A DNA stretch of 14,619 nucleotides from Altererythrobacter sp. (GCA_024636575.1 JAGXGU010000003.1:1-14619); one strand, 5' to 3'. Shown: positions 7,944-14,042, counted from the first letter of the stretch. The notes: generated from the letters alone by a model not told the origin. Made by a program: numbers and translations.

Positions 7944-8828
7944 TCAGCCCAGCAGGCGCTGCGCCATTGCCCGCACATCTGCGCCGATGTCCTCGCGTTC
8001 CAGCGCCAGTGCCAGCGTTGCTTCGACAAAGCCCAGCTTGCTGCCGCAGTCATAGCGTTTGCCGGCAAAGGTGACCGCGTTGAACGGCTGGGTGCCGATC
8101 ATTTTGGCCATCGCGTCGGTCAGCTGGATTTCGCCGCCCGCGCCCTTGCCCTGCGTTTCCAGCGTTCGCATGACTTCCGGCTGGAGGATGTAGCGGCCAG
8201 AGACGATCTTGTTGGACGGCGCCTGGTCCACGGGCGGTTTTTCCACCAGTCCAAGCACTTGGGTGAGTGCTCCGTTGGAAGTGCCCGGATCGATCACGCC
8301 GTAACTCGATACTTCTTCCATCGGTACTTCGAGCACGCTGATCAAATTGCCGCCGACTTCATTATAGGCTTCGACCATCTGTTTCATGCAGCCCGGCCCG
8401 CCGCCTTTCGGGCCCACCATCAGCTCGTCCGGCAGCAGGATCGCAAAGGGATCGTCCCCCACGATCGCGCGCGCGCACCAGATCGCGTGACCAAGGCCGA
8501 GCGGGACCTGCTGGCGCACGGTAATGATGTCGCCCGGCGTGGCGCGGGTGGCGTCGAGCACGGACATATCCTTGCCGCGTTCACGCATGGTTGCTTCCAG
8601 TTCGAACGCGACATCGAAATGTTCGACGATGGCGGTCTTGCCGCGGCCGGTCACGAAGATGATCTGTTCGATCCCCGCCTCGCGCGCTTCGTCGACCGCA
8701 TATTGGATCAGCGGTCGGTCTACGATCGGCAGCAATTCCTTGGGAATCGCCTTGGTCGCCGGCAGGAATCGTGTGCCCAGCCCGGCAACGGGAAAGACAG
8801 CTTTGCGGATCGGTTTGCGTGTGGTCAT
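7944..8828 (-). CDS. galU: UTP--glucose-1-phosphate uridylyltransferase
   Basis: A 294-residue cytoplasmic enzyme making UDP-glucose from UTP and glucose-1-phosphate, the sugar donor for exopolysaccharide, glycolipid and lipopolysaccharide synthesis. It shows the full GalU signature: VAGLGTRFLPATK with the catalytic KEL (residues 14-32), LPDELM (132-137), SSYGVID (174-180), VEKPP (195-199), GGEIQLTD (231-238) and the C-terminal RYDCGSKLG. Length matches the family. The ATG at 8828 has only a weak GAG Shine-Dalgarno about ten bases upstream. It diverges from murA across a 138-bp gap in which I could not identify convincing promoters, and converges on the acyl-CoA synthetase with a single base between stop codons and no terminator in the gap. 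Confidence 0.97.
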   Translation of the reverse strand: MTTRKPIRKAVFPVAGLGTRFLPATKAIPKELLPIVDRPLIQYAVDEAREAGIEQIIFVTGRGKTAIVEHFDVAFELEATMRERGKDMSVLDATRATPGDIITVRQQVPLGLGHAIWCARAIVGDDPFAILLPDELMVGPKGGGPGCMKQMVEAYNEVGGNLISVLEVPMEEVSSYGVIDPGTSNGALTQVLGLVEKPPVDQAPSNKIVSGRYILQPEVMRTLETQGKGAGGEIQLTDAMAKMIGTQPFNAVTFAGKRYDCGSKLGFVEATLALALEREDIGADVRAMAQRLLG

Positions 8829-8966
8829 GGAATACTCGTTAATCGGGCGTGCAAGAGCGCGTCAACCAGGGTTTACCCGTTTCGCTGCTGTGACAAAATC
8901 CCGATCCAGGCGAGCCATCTTCGCAACCATACTTGCTCTGGCTGCGGTTCCGGCTAAACCGCCCCA

Positions 8967-10250
8967 ATGGACAAGATAATAATCCGGGGCGGAAAGCGCC
9001 TCTCAGGCACGATTCCCATTTCCGGCGCGAAGAATGCAGCCCTGACGCTGATTCCCTGCGCGCTGCTGACTGAAGAGCCGCTGACGCTGCGCAATTTGCC
9101 GCGACTGGCCGATATCGACGGTTTCCAGCACCTGATGACCCAGTTCGGGATTTCAACCAGCATCCAGGGCAACCGGCCGGAAGATTTCGGCCGCGTGGTG
9201 ACGTATGAAGCGCCGCGTCTGACCTCCACCGTCGCGCCGTATGATCTGGTGCGGAAAATGCGCGCGTCGATCCTGGTGCTCGGCCCGATGCTGGCGCGTG
9301 CGGGGGAAGCTACGGTCTCGCTGCCGGGCGGCTGCGCCATCGGCAACCGTCCGATCGATTTGCACCTCAAGGCGATGGAAGCCCTCGGCGCGGAAATCGA
9401 GATGGCGGCGGGTTATGTCCGTGCCCATGCGCCCGAGGGCGGATTGCCTGGCGGCGATTATGATTTCCCGGTGGTATCGGTGGGCGCGACGGAAAACGCG
9501 CTGATGGCGGCGGTGCTGGCGGCCGGCACCAGCCGATTGACAAATGCTGCGCGCGAACCGGAGATTGTCGATCTGTGCAATCTGCTCAGCGCGATGGGCG
9601 CGGAGATCGAAGGGATCGGCAGTTCCGACCTGACGATCCACGGTGTGAAGCGCCTGCACGGTGCCACCTACCGCGTGATGCCGGACCGGATCGAGGCCGG
9701 TTCCTATGCTTGCGCTGCGGCGATCACCGGCGGTGAGGTGCGGCTGGAAGGGGCCAAGGCGGATGAAATGGCGGCGACGCTGCACGCATTACGCGATATT
9801 GGCGTGGAAGTGACCAGCGATGCCAAGGGCGTGAACATCGCCTCTGACGGCAAGCTGAAAGCGACCAATCTGACCACCGCACCCTATCCCGGGCTCGCCA
9901 CCGACATGCAGGCGCAATTGATGGCGCTGCTGTGCCGGGCAGAAGGGACCAGCGTGCTGAAGGAAACGATCTTCGAAAACCGCTATATGCACGTTCCGGA
10001 ACTCAGCCGGATGGGCGCGCATATTGAAACTTCGGGCCGGACCGCAATTGTCCACGGCGTCGAAACCATGACCGGCGCGGAAGTGATGGCCACCGATCTT
10101 CGCGCGTCGATGAGCCTGGTGATCGCGGGCCTTGCGGCAGAAGGGGAAACCCAGGTCCGCCGCCTCTATCACCTCGACCGCGGTTACGAGCGGCTGGAAG
10201 AAAAGCTGGCGCTGGTCGGCGCGGACATAGAACGGGTGGGCGACGATTGA
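8967..10250 (+). CDS. murA: UDP-N-acetylglucosamine 1-carboxyvinyltransferase
   Basis: A 427-residue cytoplasmic enzyme for the first committed step of peptidoglycan synthesis: transfer of enolpyruvate from PEP to UDP-GlcNAc. Key residues are visible: SGAKNA near the N-terminus with Lys22 and Asn23, the active-site loop LPGGCAIGNRP with Cys123 (the residue alkylated by fosfomycin; Cys, not Asp, so sensitivity is expected at this position), and Asp313 in ATDMQAQ, the counterpart of the catalytic Asp305 of E. coli. Length and domain order are normal. The ATG at 8967 lacks an evident Shine-Dalgarno sequence. It is divergent from galU; the next plus-strand gene starts 63 bases downstream and could be cotranscribed. 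Confidence 0.98.
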   Translation: MDKIIIRGGKRLSGTIPISGAKNAALTLIPCALLTEEPLTLRNLPRLADIDGFQHLMTQFGISTSIQGNRPEDFGRVVTYEAPRLTSTVAPYDLVRKMRASILVLGPMLARAGEATVSLPGGCAIGNRPIDLHLKAMEALGAEIEMAAGYVRAHAPEGGLPGGDYDFPVVSVGATENALMAAVLAAGTSRLTNAAREPEIVDLCNLLSAMGAEIEGIGSSDLTIHGVKRLHGATYRVMPDRIEAGSYACAAAITGGEVRLEGAKADEMAATLHALRDIGVEVTSDAKGVNIASDGKLKATNLTTAPYPGLATDMQAQLMALLCRAEGTSVLKETIFENRYMHVPELSRMGAHIETSGRTAIVHGVETMTGAEVMATDLRASMSLVIAGLAAEGETQVRRLYHLDRGYERLEEKLALVGADIERVGDD

Positions 10251-10313
10251 ACTGAAAGTGCGGACCTTTCGCCCTCGCCACGCGTTGATGGGGGTAACAA
10301 AGGAGTACGCATC

Positions 10314-10541
10314 ATGGGACTATTGAAAATCGCCGCATTGTCGGCACTGGGCTATGCTGGATACAAAGCTATCGAAAAGAAGCGGGGCGCCAGTCCGGCC
10401 GCCTTCGCGACCGGCCAGACTGGCAACGTGCGCAACGCAGGGCCGGGCGCCATGCGGGACAATTCGTCGGATACATGGAACATGACGGACGAGGAAAGCG
10501 ACGAAAGCTTTCCGGCCAGCGACCCACCAGCGAATTATTGA
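10314..10541 (+). CDS. small conserved-type protein with C-terminal DESFPASDPP motif, function unknown
   Basis: A 75-residue protein with a strong Shine-Dalgarno (AAAGGAG at 10299-10305, eight bases before ATG). The N-terminal 20 residues (LLKIAALSALGYAGYKAIEKK) are hydrophobic and glycine/alanine-rich, then basic, like a short membrane-associated helix. The middle is polar and the C-terminus acidic, ending in ESDESFPASDPPANY. The motif D-E-S-F-P-A-S-D-P-P recurs at the C-termini of various small bacterial proteins of unknown role; I know no assigned function. It lies between murA and the DUF305 membrane protein on the same strand. The ribosome site and motif support a real gene; no cysteine or catalytic motif is visible. 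Confidence 0.78.
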   Translation: MGLLKIAALSALGYAGYKAIEKKRGASPAAFATGQTGNVRNAGPGAMRDNSSDTWNMTDEESDESFPASDPPANY

Positions 10542-10543
10542 CC

Positions 10544-10580
10544 GCGAAGCTTCGCACGCGATGCGACGATTGAATAATCG
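10544..10580. repeat. 12-bp palindrome and short hairpin between two small genes
   Basis: GCGAAGCTTCGC at 10544-10555 is an exact palindrome two bases after the small-protein stop. CGATT, GAAT, AATCG at 10567-10580 is a second short inverted repeat. Neither is followed by a T-run, so they do not look like terminators. They could stabilise the upstream message or modulate the DUF305 gene. Confidence 0.3.
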
Positions 10581-10612
10581 GAACATCCCGGCGTTTCGCC
10601 CGTAATTCGCAT

Positions 10613-11125
10613 ATGGACCATACACAAAGCACCCACAGTTCCGGGATGGGATATCCGCGCTTCTTTGCGATGATCGCAACATCGACGCTGGTCATGTATG
10701 CGATCATGTATCTCAACACTTACGAAATTTCCCATGTCTGGTTCAGCCAGACACGGGCGTGGATGGCACTGCTGATGGGGGCAGTGATGGCGGTAATAAT
10801 GCTGCTGTTCATGTGGCGGATGTACCGCAAGCCTCAGTGGAATCTACTGATCCTGGGTAGCGCGGCTGCGGTGTTCGCCGGATCGCTCTGGTTGGTGCGA
10901 AGTCAGGAAACAGTCGGTGATGTCAGCTGGATGAAAGCGATGATCCCGCATCACTCGATCGCTATTTTGACCAGCCGCCGGGCAGAGATTTCCGACCCCC
11001 GCGTGCGCGAACTCGCCAATGAAATCATTGATGCGCAGGTCAGGGAAATTGACGAAATGGAAACGCTGATTGCCGAGATCGAAGCAAACGGTGACGCACC
11101 GGGCAAGCCCGCTCCGGTCAGCTAG
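10613..11125 (+). CDS. DUF305 domain membrane protein
   Basis: A 170-residue protein with three predicted transmembrane helices (about residues 15-36, 48-68 and 77-96) and a C-terminal soluble DUF305-like part (about 100-160). The DUF305 signature is WMKAMIPHHSIAI, with His113-His114, then a helix ending in EIIDAQVREIDEME. DUF305 proteins include the copper-binding CopM of cyanobacteria and are often found near copper or metal genes, so metal handling is possible; no metal gene is adjacent here. Met and His are frequent in the N-terminus and membrane helices. The ATG at 10613 lacks a clear Shine-Dalgarno. Its stop TAG interlocks with the TAG of the minus-strand ribbon-helix-helix gene in a shared CTAG (11122-11125). 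Confidence 0.85.
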   Translation: MDHTQSTHSSGMGYPRFFAMIATSTLVMYAIMYLNTYEISHVWFSQTRAWMALLMGAVMAVIMLLFMWRMYRKPQWNLLILGSAAAVFAGSLWLVRSQETVGDVSWMKAMIPHHSIAILTSRRAEISDPRVRELANEIIDAQVREIDEMETLIAEIEANGDAPGKPAPVS

Positions 11126-11349
11126 GAATTAAAAACCAACCACACCCGGATCGCGCTGGCGAGGCCGGGCGGGGTTGGCGACTTGATCCGTTCAGCATCG
11201 ATGCGGGCAACCAATGCGTTGATCGGCACATCTTCTGCTTCGGCCGCATCCTTCAGCATATCCCAGAATAATGGTTCGAGACTGATCGAAGTCTTGTGCC
11301 GGTCGATCTGGACCGAGCGTTTGACCGGCGGATGATAGGGGGCGGTGAT
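11122..11349 (-). CDS. ribbon-helix-helix (RHH_4-type) protein with non-standard ATC start
   Basis: A 75-residue frame matching the ribbon-helix-helix_4 family as I know it: VKRSVQIDRHKTSISLEPLFW for the strand and first helix, INALVARIDAER for the second helix, and LASAIRVWLV near the end. Members are dimeric DNA-binding regulators with unassigned targets. The frame has no ATG, GTG, TTG or CTG before the conserved core and opens only just after a stop within phaB. An ATC at 11349 lies seven bases after GAGGG (11361-11357), exactly where a start codon should be, ten bases after the phaB stop. It may be a rare non-AUG start, a recent start-codon loss, a phaB frameshift fusion, or a base error. 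Operon with phaB is likely. The stop overlaps the DUF305 gene stop. Confidence 0.72.
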   Translation of the reverse strand: MTAPYHPPVKRSVQIDRHKTSISLEPLFWDMLKDAAEAEDVPINALVARIDAERIKSPTPPGLASAIRVWLVFNS

Positions 11350-11359
11350 ACTACCGCCC

Positions 11360-12082
11360 TCAATACATGTGCTGGCCGCCGTTGATGCTCAACGTCGATC
11401 CGGTAATGAAGCCGCCATCCTCCGAACACAGGAAGCATACGCCGCGGGCAATTTCCGTCGCCTGGCCCAACCGGCCAACGGGAATCTTGGCGACGATCTT
11501 TTCCAGCACTGCCTCGGGCACTGCGGCCACCATGTCGGTATCGATATAGCCGGGGGCAATCGCGTTTACCGTGATGCCGGAACGGGCGCCTTCCTGTGCA
11601 AGTGCCTTGGTGAAACCGTGAATCCCGCTTTTCGCAGCGGCGTAATTTACCTGGCCATATTGCCCGGCCTGACCATTGATCGAACCGATATTGACGATGC
11701 GGCCCCATTTGCGCTGGCGCATGCCGTCGAAGGTCGCCTTCGCCATGTTGAAGCAGCCGCCCAGATTGATCCGCATCACTTCGTTCCAATCATCGAAGCT
11801 CATCTTCAGCATGGTCCCGTCGCGGGTGATGCCGGCATTGTTGACCACGACATCTATCGGGCCGACTTCATTTTCGACCTGCGCGCATCCTTCCAGACAG
11901 GCTTCGTGATCGCCCACGTCCCATTTATAGGCGGGGATGCCGGTTTCTTCGGTAAAGGCGCGGGCCTTGTCGTTATTGCCGCCATAATTGGCGACAACGG
12001 TAAATCCGTCCTGTTTCAGCATCTCGGAAATCGCCCGGCCAATGCCGCGGGTTCCGCCAGTGACGATTGCTACATGTGCCAT
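11360..12082 (-). CDS. phaB: acetoacetyl-CoA reductase, NADPH-dependent
   Basis: A 240-residue short-chain dehydrogenase/reductase. It reduces acetoacetyl-CoA to (R)-3-hydroxybutyryl-CoA, the middle step of polyhydroxybutyrate synthesis. Visible motifs: TGGTRGIG cofactor loop (8-15), NNAG (81-84), catalytic Ser134 (NIGSINGQAGQYGQ), Tyr147 and Lys151 (NYAAAK), and the family-typical C-terminus GSTLSINGGQHMY. The stretch around NGQAGQYGQVNY distinguishes PhaB from the very similar FabG, but FabG function cannot be fully excluded. The ATG has AGAGGG ten bases upstream, a little long. No phaA or phaC is in the window. The ribbon-helix-helix gene follows immediately, and its Shine-Dalgarno overlaps the phaB stop. 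Confidence 0.93.
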   Translation of the reverse strand: MAHVAIVTGGTRGIGRAISEMLKQDGFTVVANYGGNNDKARAFTEETGIPAYKWDVGDHEACLEGCAQVENEVGPIDVVVNNAGITRDGTMLKMSFDDWNEVMRINLGGCFNMAKATFDGMRQRKWGRIVNIGSINGQAGQYGQVNYAAAKSGIHGFTKALAQEGARSGITVNAIAPGYIDTDMVAAVPEAVLEKIVAKIPVGRLGQATEIARGVCFLCSEDGGFITGSTLSINGGQHMY

Positions 12083-12144
12083 TTAGTAATTACCCTCTCT
12101 TCAGACCTGTTTTGCCTTACCTTACGGCAACCGGGAATTCGGGC

Positions 12145-12169
12145 AAATAAAAACCCCGCCGAAGCGGGG
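12145..12169 (-). terminator. intrinsic terminator between the barrel-like gene and phaB
   Basis: On the minus strand CCCCGC, TTCG, GCGGGG forms a perfect 6-bp stem with a C(UUCG)G loop, one of the most stable tetraloops, followed by TTTTTATTT. It lies 63 bases after the stop of the upstream minus-strand gene (12233) and before phaB, so phaB probably has its own promoter in the remaining 60-odd bases, where I could not identify a convincing one. Confidence 0.9.
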
Positions 12170-12232
12170 CCCTGTTGGTCCAGTGCAATCGAATTCCAGC
12201 CGGATTGACGGCTTTTGAACAGCGCCGACTGG

Positions 12233-13048
12233 TCAGAAGCGGAACTGGGTGCCCACGTAAACTGCCTGACTATCCTGAACCGAATCAGTCAGCGGTTCGA
12301 TACGGTCACGGTCCTGTGACAGCCGGACACCTGCAGTGACATTCAGATTGCGGGTAATCCGGTAGGCGCCGCCAAGATCAACCGTCTGTTCGCCAAGCGA
12401 TTCCAGGGTGCCTTTCGAACGGCCGGTTGTGCCCTTTTCAGATTCCAGGGCGATGCGCGGCTGGAAACGGCTTGGCTTGTTCGCCGCGCTGCCTTCCGAA
12501 GGCTTGAAATCTGCAAGGTTGGGCAGGCCAATCTTGCTCAGGCCCAATGACGCCGGGCTCGAAACCAGGTCCGGCCTGGTCGGTGATTGCACCTTGGCAA
12601 AGCCCTGATAGCCGCGGGCTACGCCCAGATTGTACCGTGTCGGGGCCAGCTTGAAGCTGTCTGCACCTGTCCCGCCCAAAATCTGTGCGCCGAGACCCGA
12701 GGTGCCTTGAGCCATGGAGATGGCCGAGCGCACCGAAATGGCCCGCGCCGCTTCCTTGTCGACGCGCACGGCCACGGTGAATGTGCGATCCATCGCAGAT
12801 TGATTGGTGGCCGGCGTGAAGCGAATCGCCTGGCCCCTGGCCTTGACGCTGGCCGCCACCCGGCGTGCCAGTTGCGGATCGACTGCTGCCGGAGTGAAGG
12901 GGGCAAATTCCACAGCACCCGGTTGGCCGGCATTCTGGATACCGGCAACGGCGAGTCCAGCAGTCGGGATAGCCAGCGCAAGACCCGCAACGGCGAAAAG
13001 CGCCGGCGCGATTCCGCCGATTCCTGCCTTGTTGCGAGACCGTACCAT
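12233..13048 (-). CDS. secreted protein with outer-membrane barrel-like C-terminus, function unknown
   Basis: 271 residues, not recognised as a named protein. Residues 1-36 look like a signal peptide or membrane anchor (basic start, then a hydrophobic stretch from about 12 to 36). Residues 40-215 are Ala/Ser/Pro-rich with no clear domain. The last 50 residues resemble beta-barrel strands: QTVDLGGAYRIT (221-232), NLNVTAGVRLSQDRDRI (235-251) and DSQAVYVGTQFRF (259-271). The chain ends in Phe with alternating hydrophobic residues at 263, 265, 269 and 271, which is the pattern recognised by the BAM machinery. Three strands are too few for a usual barrel alone, so it may oligomerise or the rest may hold more strands. 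GAGGGAA lies seven bases before the ATG. A clear terminator follows. Confidence 0.75.
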   Translation of the reverse strand: MVRSRNKAGIGGIAPALFAVAGLALAIPTAGLAVAGIQNAGQPGAVEFAPFTPAAVDPQLARRVAASVKARGQAIRFTPATNQSAMDRTFTVAVRVDKEAARAISVRSAISMAQGTSGLGAQILGGTGADSFKLAPTRYNLGVARGYQGFAKVQSPTRPDLVSSPASLGLSKIGLPNLADFKPSEGSAANKPSRFQPRIALESEKGTTGRSKGTLESLGEQTVDLGGAYRITRNLNVTAGVRLSQDRDRIEPLTDSVQDSQAVYVGTQFRF

Positions 13049-13194
13049 CTTGGTTCCCTCTGTTTAATGCCCAATGCCCTGACCACGAATGGCCTGAACA
13101 CTTCCTGACTCCGCATATGCCGGGCCGTCATTTCCACTACGGCCAAATTGCGATTGATTTGTGACAATACGCCTGACTCGCGGGGTTGGCCAGC

Positions 13195-13203
13195 TTTTCC
13201 ACA
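13195..13203 (+). promoter_or_regulatory. DnaA-box-like 9-mer (TTTTCCACA)
   Basis: It matches the DnaA consensus TTATCCACA at eight of nine positions. A second, weaker match lies 44 bases downstream in the same orientation. A single such 9-mer may occur by chance; its value lies in the clustering. Confidence 0.4.
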
Positions 13204-13238
13204 GGGTTATGTCTGCGATGGGGCAAAGCTGTTGCAGG

Positions 13239-13247
13239 TTCCCCACA
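13239..13247 (+). promoter_or_regulatory. weaker DnaA-box-like 9-mer (TTCCCCACA)
   Basis: It matches TTATCCACA at seven of nine positions, in the same orientation as the box at 13195 and about four helical turns away, so both would face the same side of the helix. Confidence 0.28.
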
Positions 13248-13255
13248 GAGCGGAG

Positions 13256-13272
13256 GTTTTACCCCGTAAAAC
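13256..13272. promoter_or_regulatory. operator-like inverted repeat GTTTTAC-CCC-GTAAAAC
   Basis: Exact 7-bp arms separated by CCC. AT-rich arms in a GC-rich genome and a 17-bp total length suit a dimeric regulator site. The regulator is unknown, and neither adjacent gene is close (about 210 bp to the left gene, about 320 bp to the right one). Confidence 0.4.
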
Positions 13273-13343
13273 AGCATTTTTGCGGCTTCTCTGCGGCCGA
13301 GCCCGTTCAGATCCCATTGTCTTGATTAGCCTTGTTGATCCTG

Positions 13344-13366
13344 CGCACCCGTAAAAAACGGGTGCG
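13344..13366. repeat. 9-bp perfect hairpin with A5 loop
   Basis: CGCACCCGT at 13344-13352 pairs with ACGGGTGCG at 13358-13366 around AAAAA. No T-run follows on either strand, so it is not an intrinsic terminator, and none is needed between divergent genes. Confidence 0.6.
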
Positions 13367-13393
13367 ACTCGGGGCCGCCGCGGTTCGAGTCGC
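13364..13393. repeat. 8-bp hairpin overlapping the preceding one
   Basis: GCGACTCG at 13364-13371 pairs with CGAGTCGC at 13386-13393. It shares three bases with the hairpin at 13344-13366. CGGTTC at 13381-13386 can also pair with GAACCG at 13397-13402, which in turn can pair with CGGTTC at 13424-13429, so alternative folds compete. Each arm contains a GANTC site. Confidence 0.5.
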
Positions 13394-13484
13394 GCAGAAC
13401 CGCTATGCGGGCGAATTAAGCGCCGGTTCAGTCGGCAAGGCGGTAATCGGATCGTAGATGCTGCCGCCAATTCGCATCCATACC

Positions 13485-13512
13485 TTGCCGCCTGCGCCGC
13501 GCGGGTTATAGA
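13485..13512 (+). promoter_or_regulatory. possible sigma-70-type promoter for DUF3576-leuS
   Basis: TTGCCG at 13485-13490 and TATAGA at 13507-13512 are separated by 16 bases; each matches the consensus at four or five positions. Transcription would begin near 13519, about 70 bases before the DUF3576 start. A GANTC site (13513-13517) abuts the -10 element, so methylation could affect it. Confidence 0.42.
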
Positions 13513-13589
13513 GACTCTAAATTCTATTCCCGGCCGAAATCCGGACCATTTTTCATACCAGACCAACCTTAAGGACGTTCCGCACCATC

Positions 13590-14042
13590 ATGACCGTCAA
13601 ACATACCTCCCCCGCCAATATGTTCCGCACTGCGCTGGCCGCCACGGCGATTTTCGCCCTGGCCGCATGTGGCGGCGGCAAGGACCGCCCGGCCGCCGAT
13701 CTGGCTGCTTCGCAAGTCACCACCATCGGGGTGAATTCCTATCTCTGGCGGGCATCGCTGGAAACGGTCAGCTTTGCACCTTTGCTGCAGGCCGATAGCG
13801 CAGGCGGCGTGATTGTGACGGATTGGTATTCGCGGCCGGAAAATCCGTCCGAGCGGGTCAAAGTGTCGGTCGCGATTCTGGATCAGGATCTGCGTGCCGA
13901 TGCGCTGCGGGTCGCCGCCAGCCGCCAGGTCCTGCAGGGCGGCAACTGGGTCGATGCTCCGGTCCAGGCTGCGACTATCCAGAAACTGGAAGACATTATC
14001 CTGACCAAGGCCCGCGATCTTCGCCGTCAGACGGTGGGCTGA
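13590..14042 (+). CDS. DUF3576 family lipoprotein
   Basis: A 150-residue exported lipoprotein: a signal peptide with lipobox LAAC (Cys27), then a Gly-rich linker and a domain of about 110 residues matching the alphaproteobacterial DUF3576 family as I recall it (IGVNSYLWRASLETVSFAPL, then IVTDWYS and RVKVSVAILDQDLRADALRV). Its function is unknown; location just upstream of leuS is common in alphaproteobacteria. The ATG at 13590 has AAGGA only 14 bases away, which is long; an internal ATG at 13620 would leave a shorter but still workable signal peptide, with no Shine-Dalgarno. The 74-bp gap to leuS suggests cotranscription. Confidence 0.88.
   Translation: MTVKHTSPANMFRTALAATAIFALAACGGGKDRPAADLAASQVTTIGVNSYLWRASLETVSFAPLLQADSAGGVIVTDWYSRPENPSERVKVSVAILDQDLRADALRVAASRQVLQGGNWVDAPVQAATIQKLEDIILTKARDLRRQTVG

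Larger units (their letters stand above)
13049..13589. other. 541-bp structured non-coding region between divergent genes
   Basis: No convincing gene is seen in either strand. It holds two DnaA-box-like 9-mers (13195, 13239), an exact GTTTTAC/GTAAAAC inverted repeat (13256-13272), a 9-bp hairpin (13344-13366), an overlapping 8-bp hairpin (13364-13393), a long-range 8-bp inverted repeat (13433-13440 with 13483-13490), five GANTC sites between 13107 and 13517, and a possible promoter for the DUF3576-leuS genes near its right end. The left part near 13049-13070 holds the leader of the barrel-like gene, with a tandem GGGCATT pair on the minus strand. It could combine two divergent promoters with an origin-type or RNA-type element. 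Confidence 0.6.

Noticed and set aside
8829..8966. Promoters in the galU-murA divergent gap
   Set aside because: A TTGACG on the minus strand (8865-8860) was found, but no acceptable -10 element at proper spacing, so no promoter is annotated.
11253..11789. Minus-strand frame of about 180 codons overlapping phaB and the ribbon-helix-helix gene
   Set aside because: Out-of-frame reading of phaB, Arg-rich with no domain; the phaB and RHH frames explain the DNA.
11345..12208. Plus-strand open frame of about 290 codons opposite phaB
   Set aside because: Antisense shadow of a clear short-chain reductase gene.
13379..13395. tRNA-like T-arm (GGTTCGAGTC)
   Set aside because: The 5-bp T-stem does not pair around the loop, and no acceptor stem, anticodon arm or CCA end is present; the match is part of an 8-bp hairpin.
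13207..13566. Minus-strand frame of 119 codons in the intergenic region
   Set aside because: Arg/Ser-rich with no motif, crosses strong inverted repeats, and shows no clear ribosome site; more likely non-coding.
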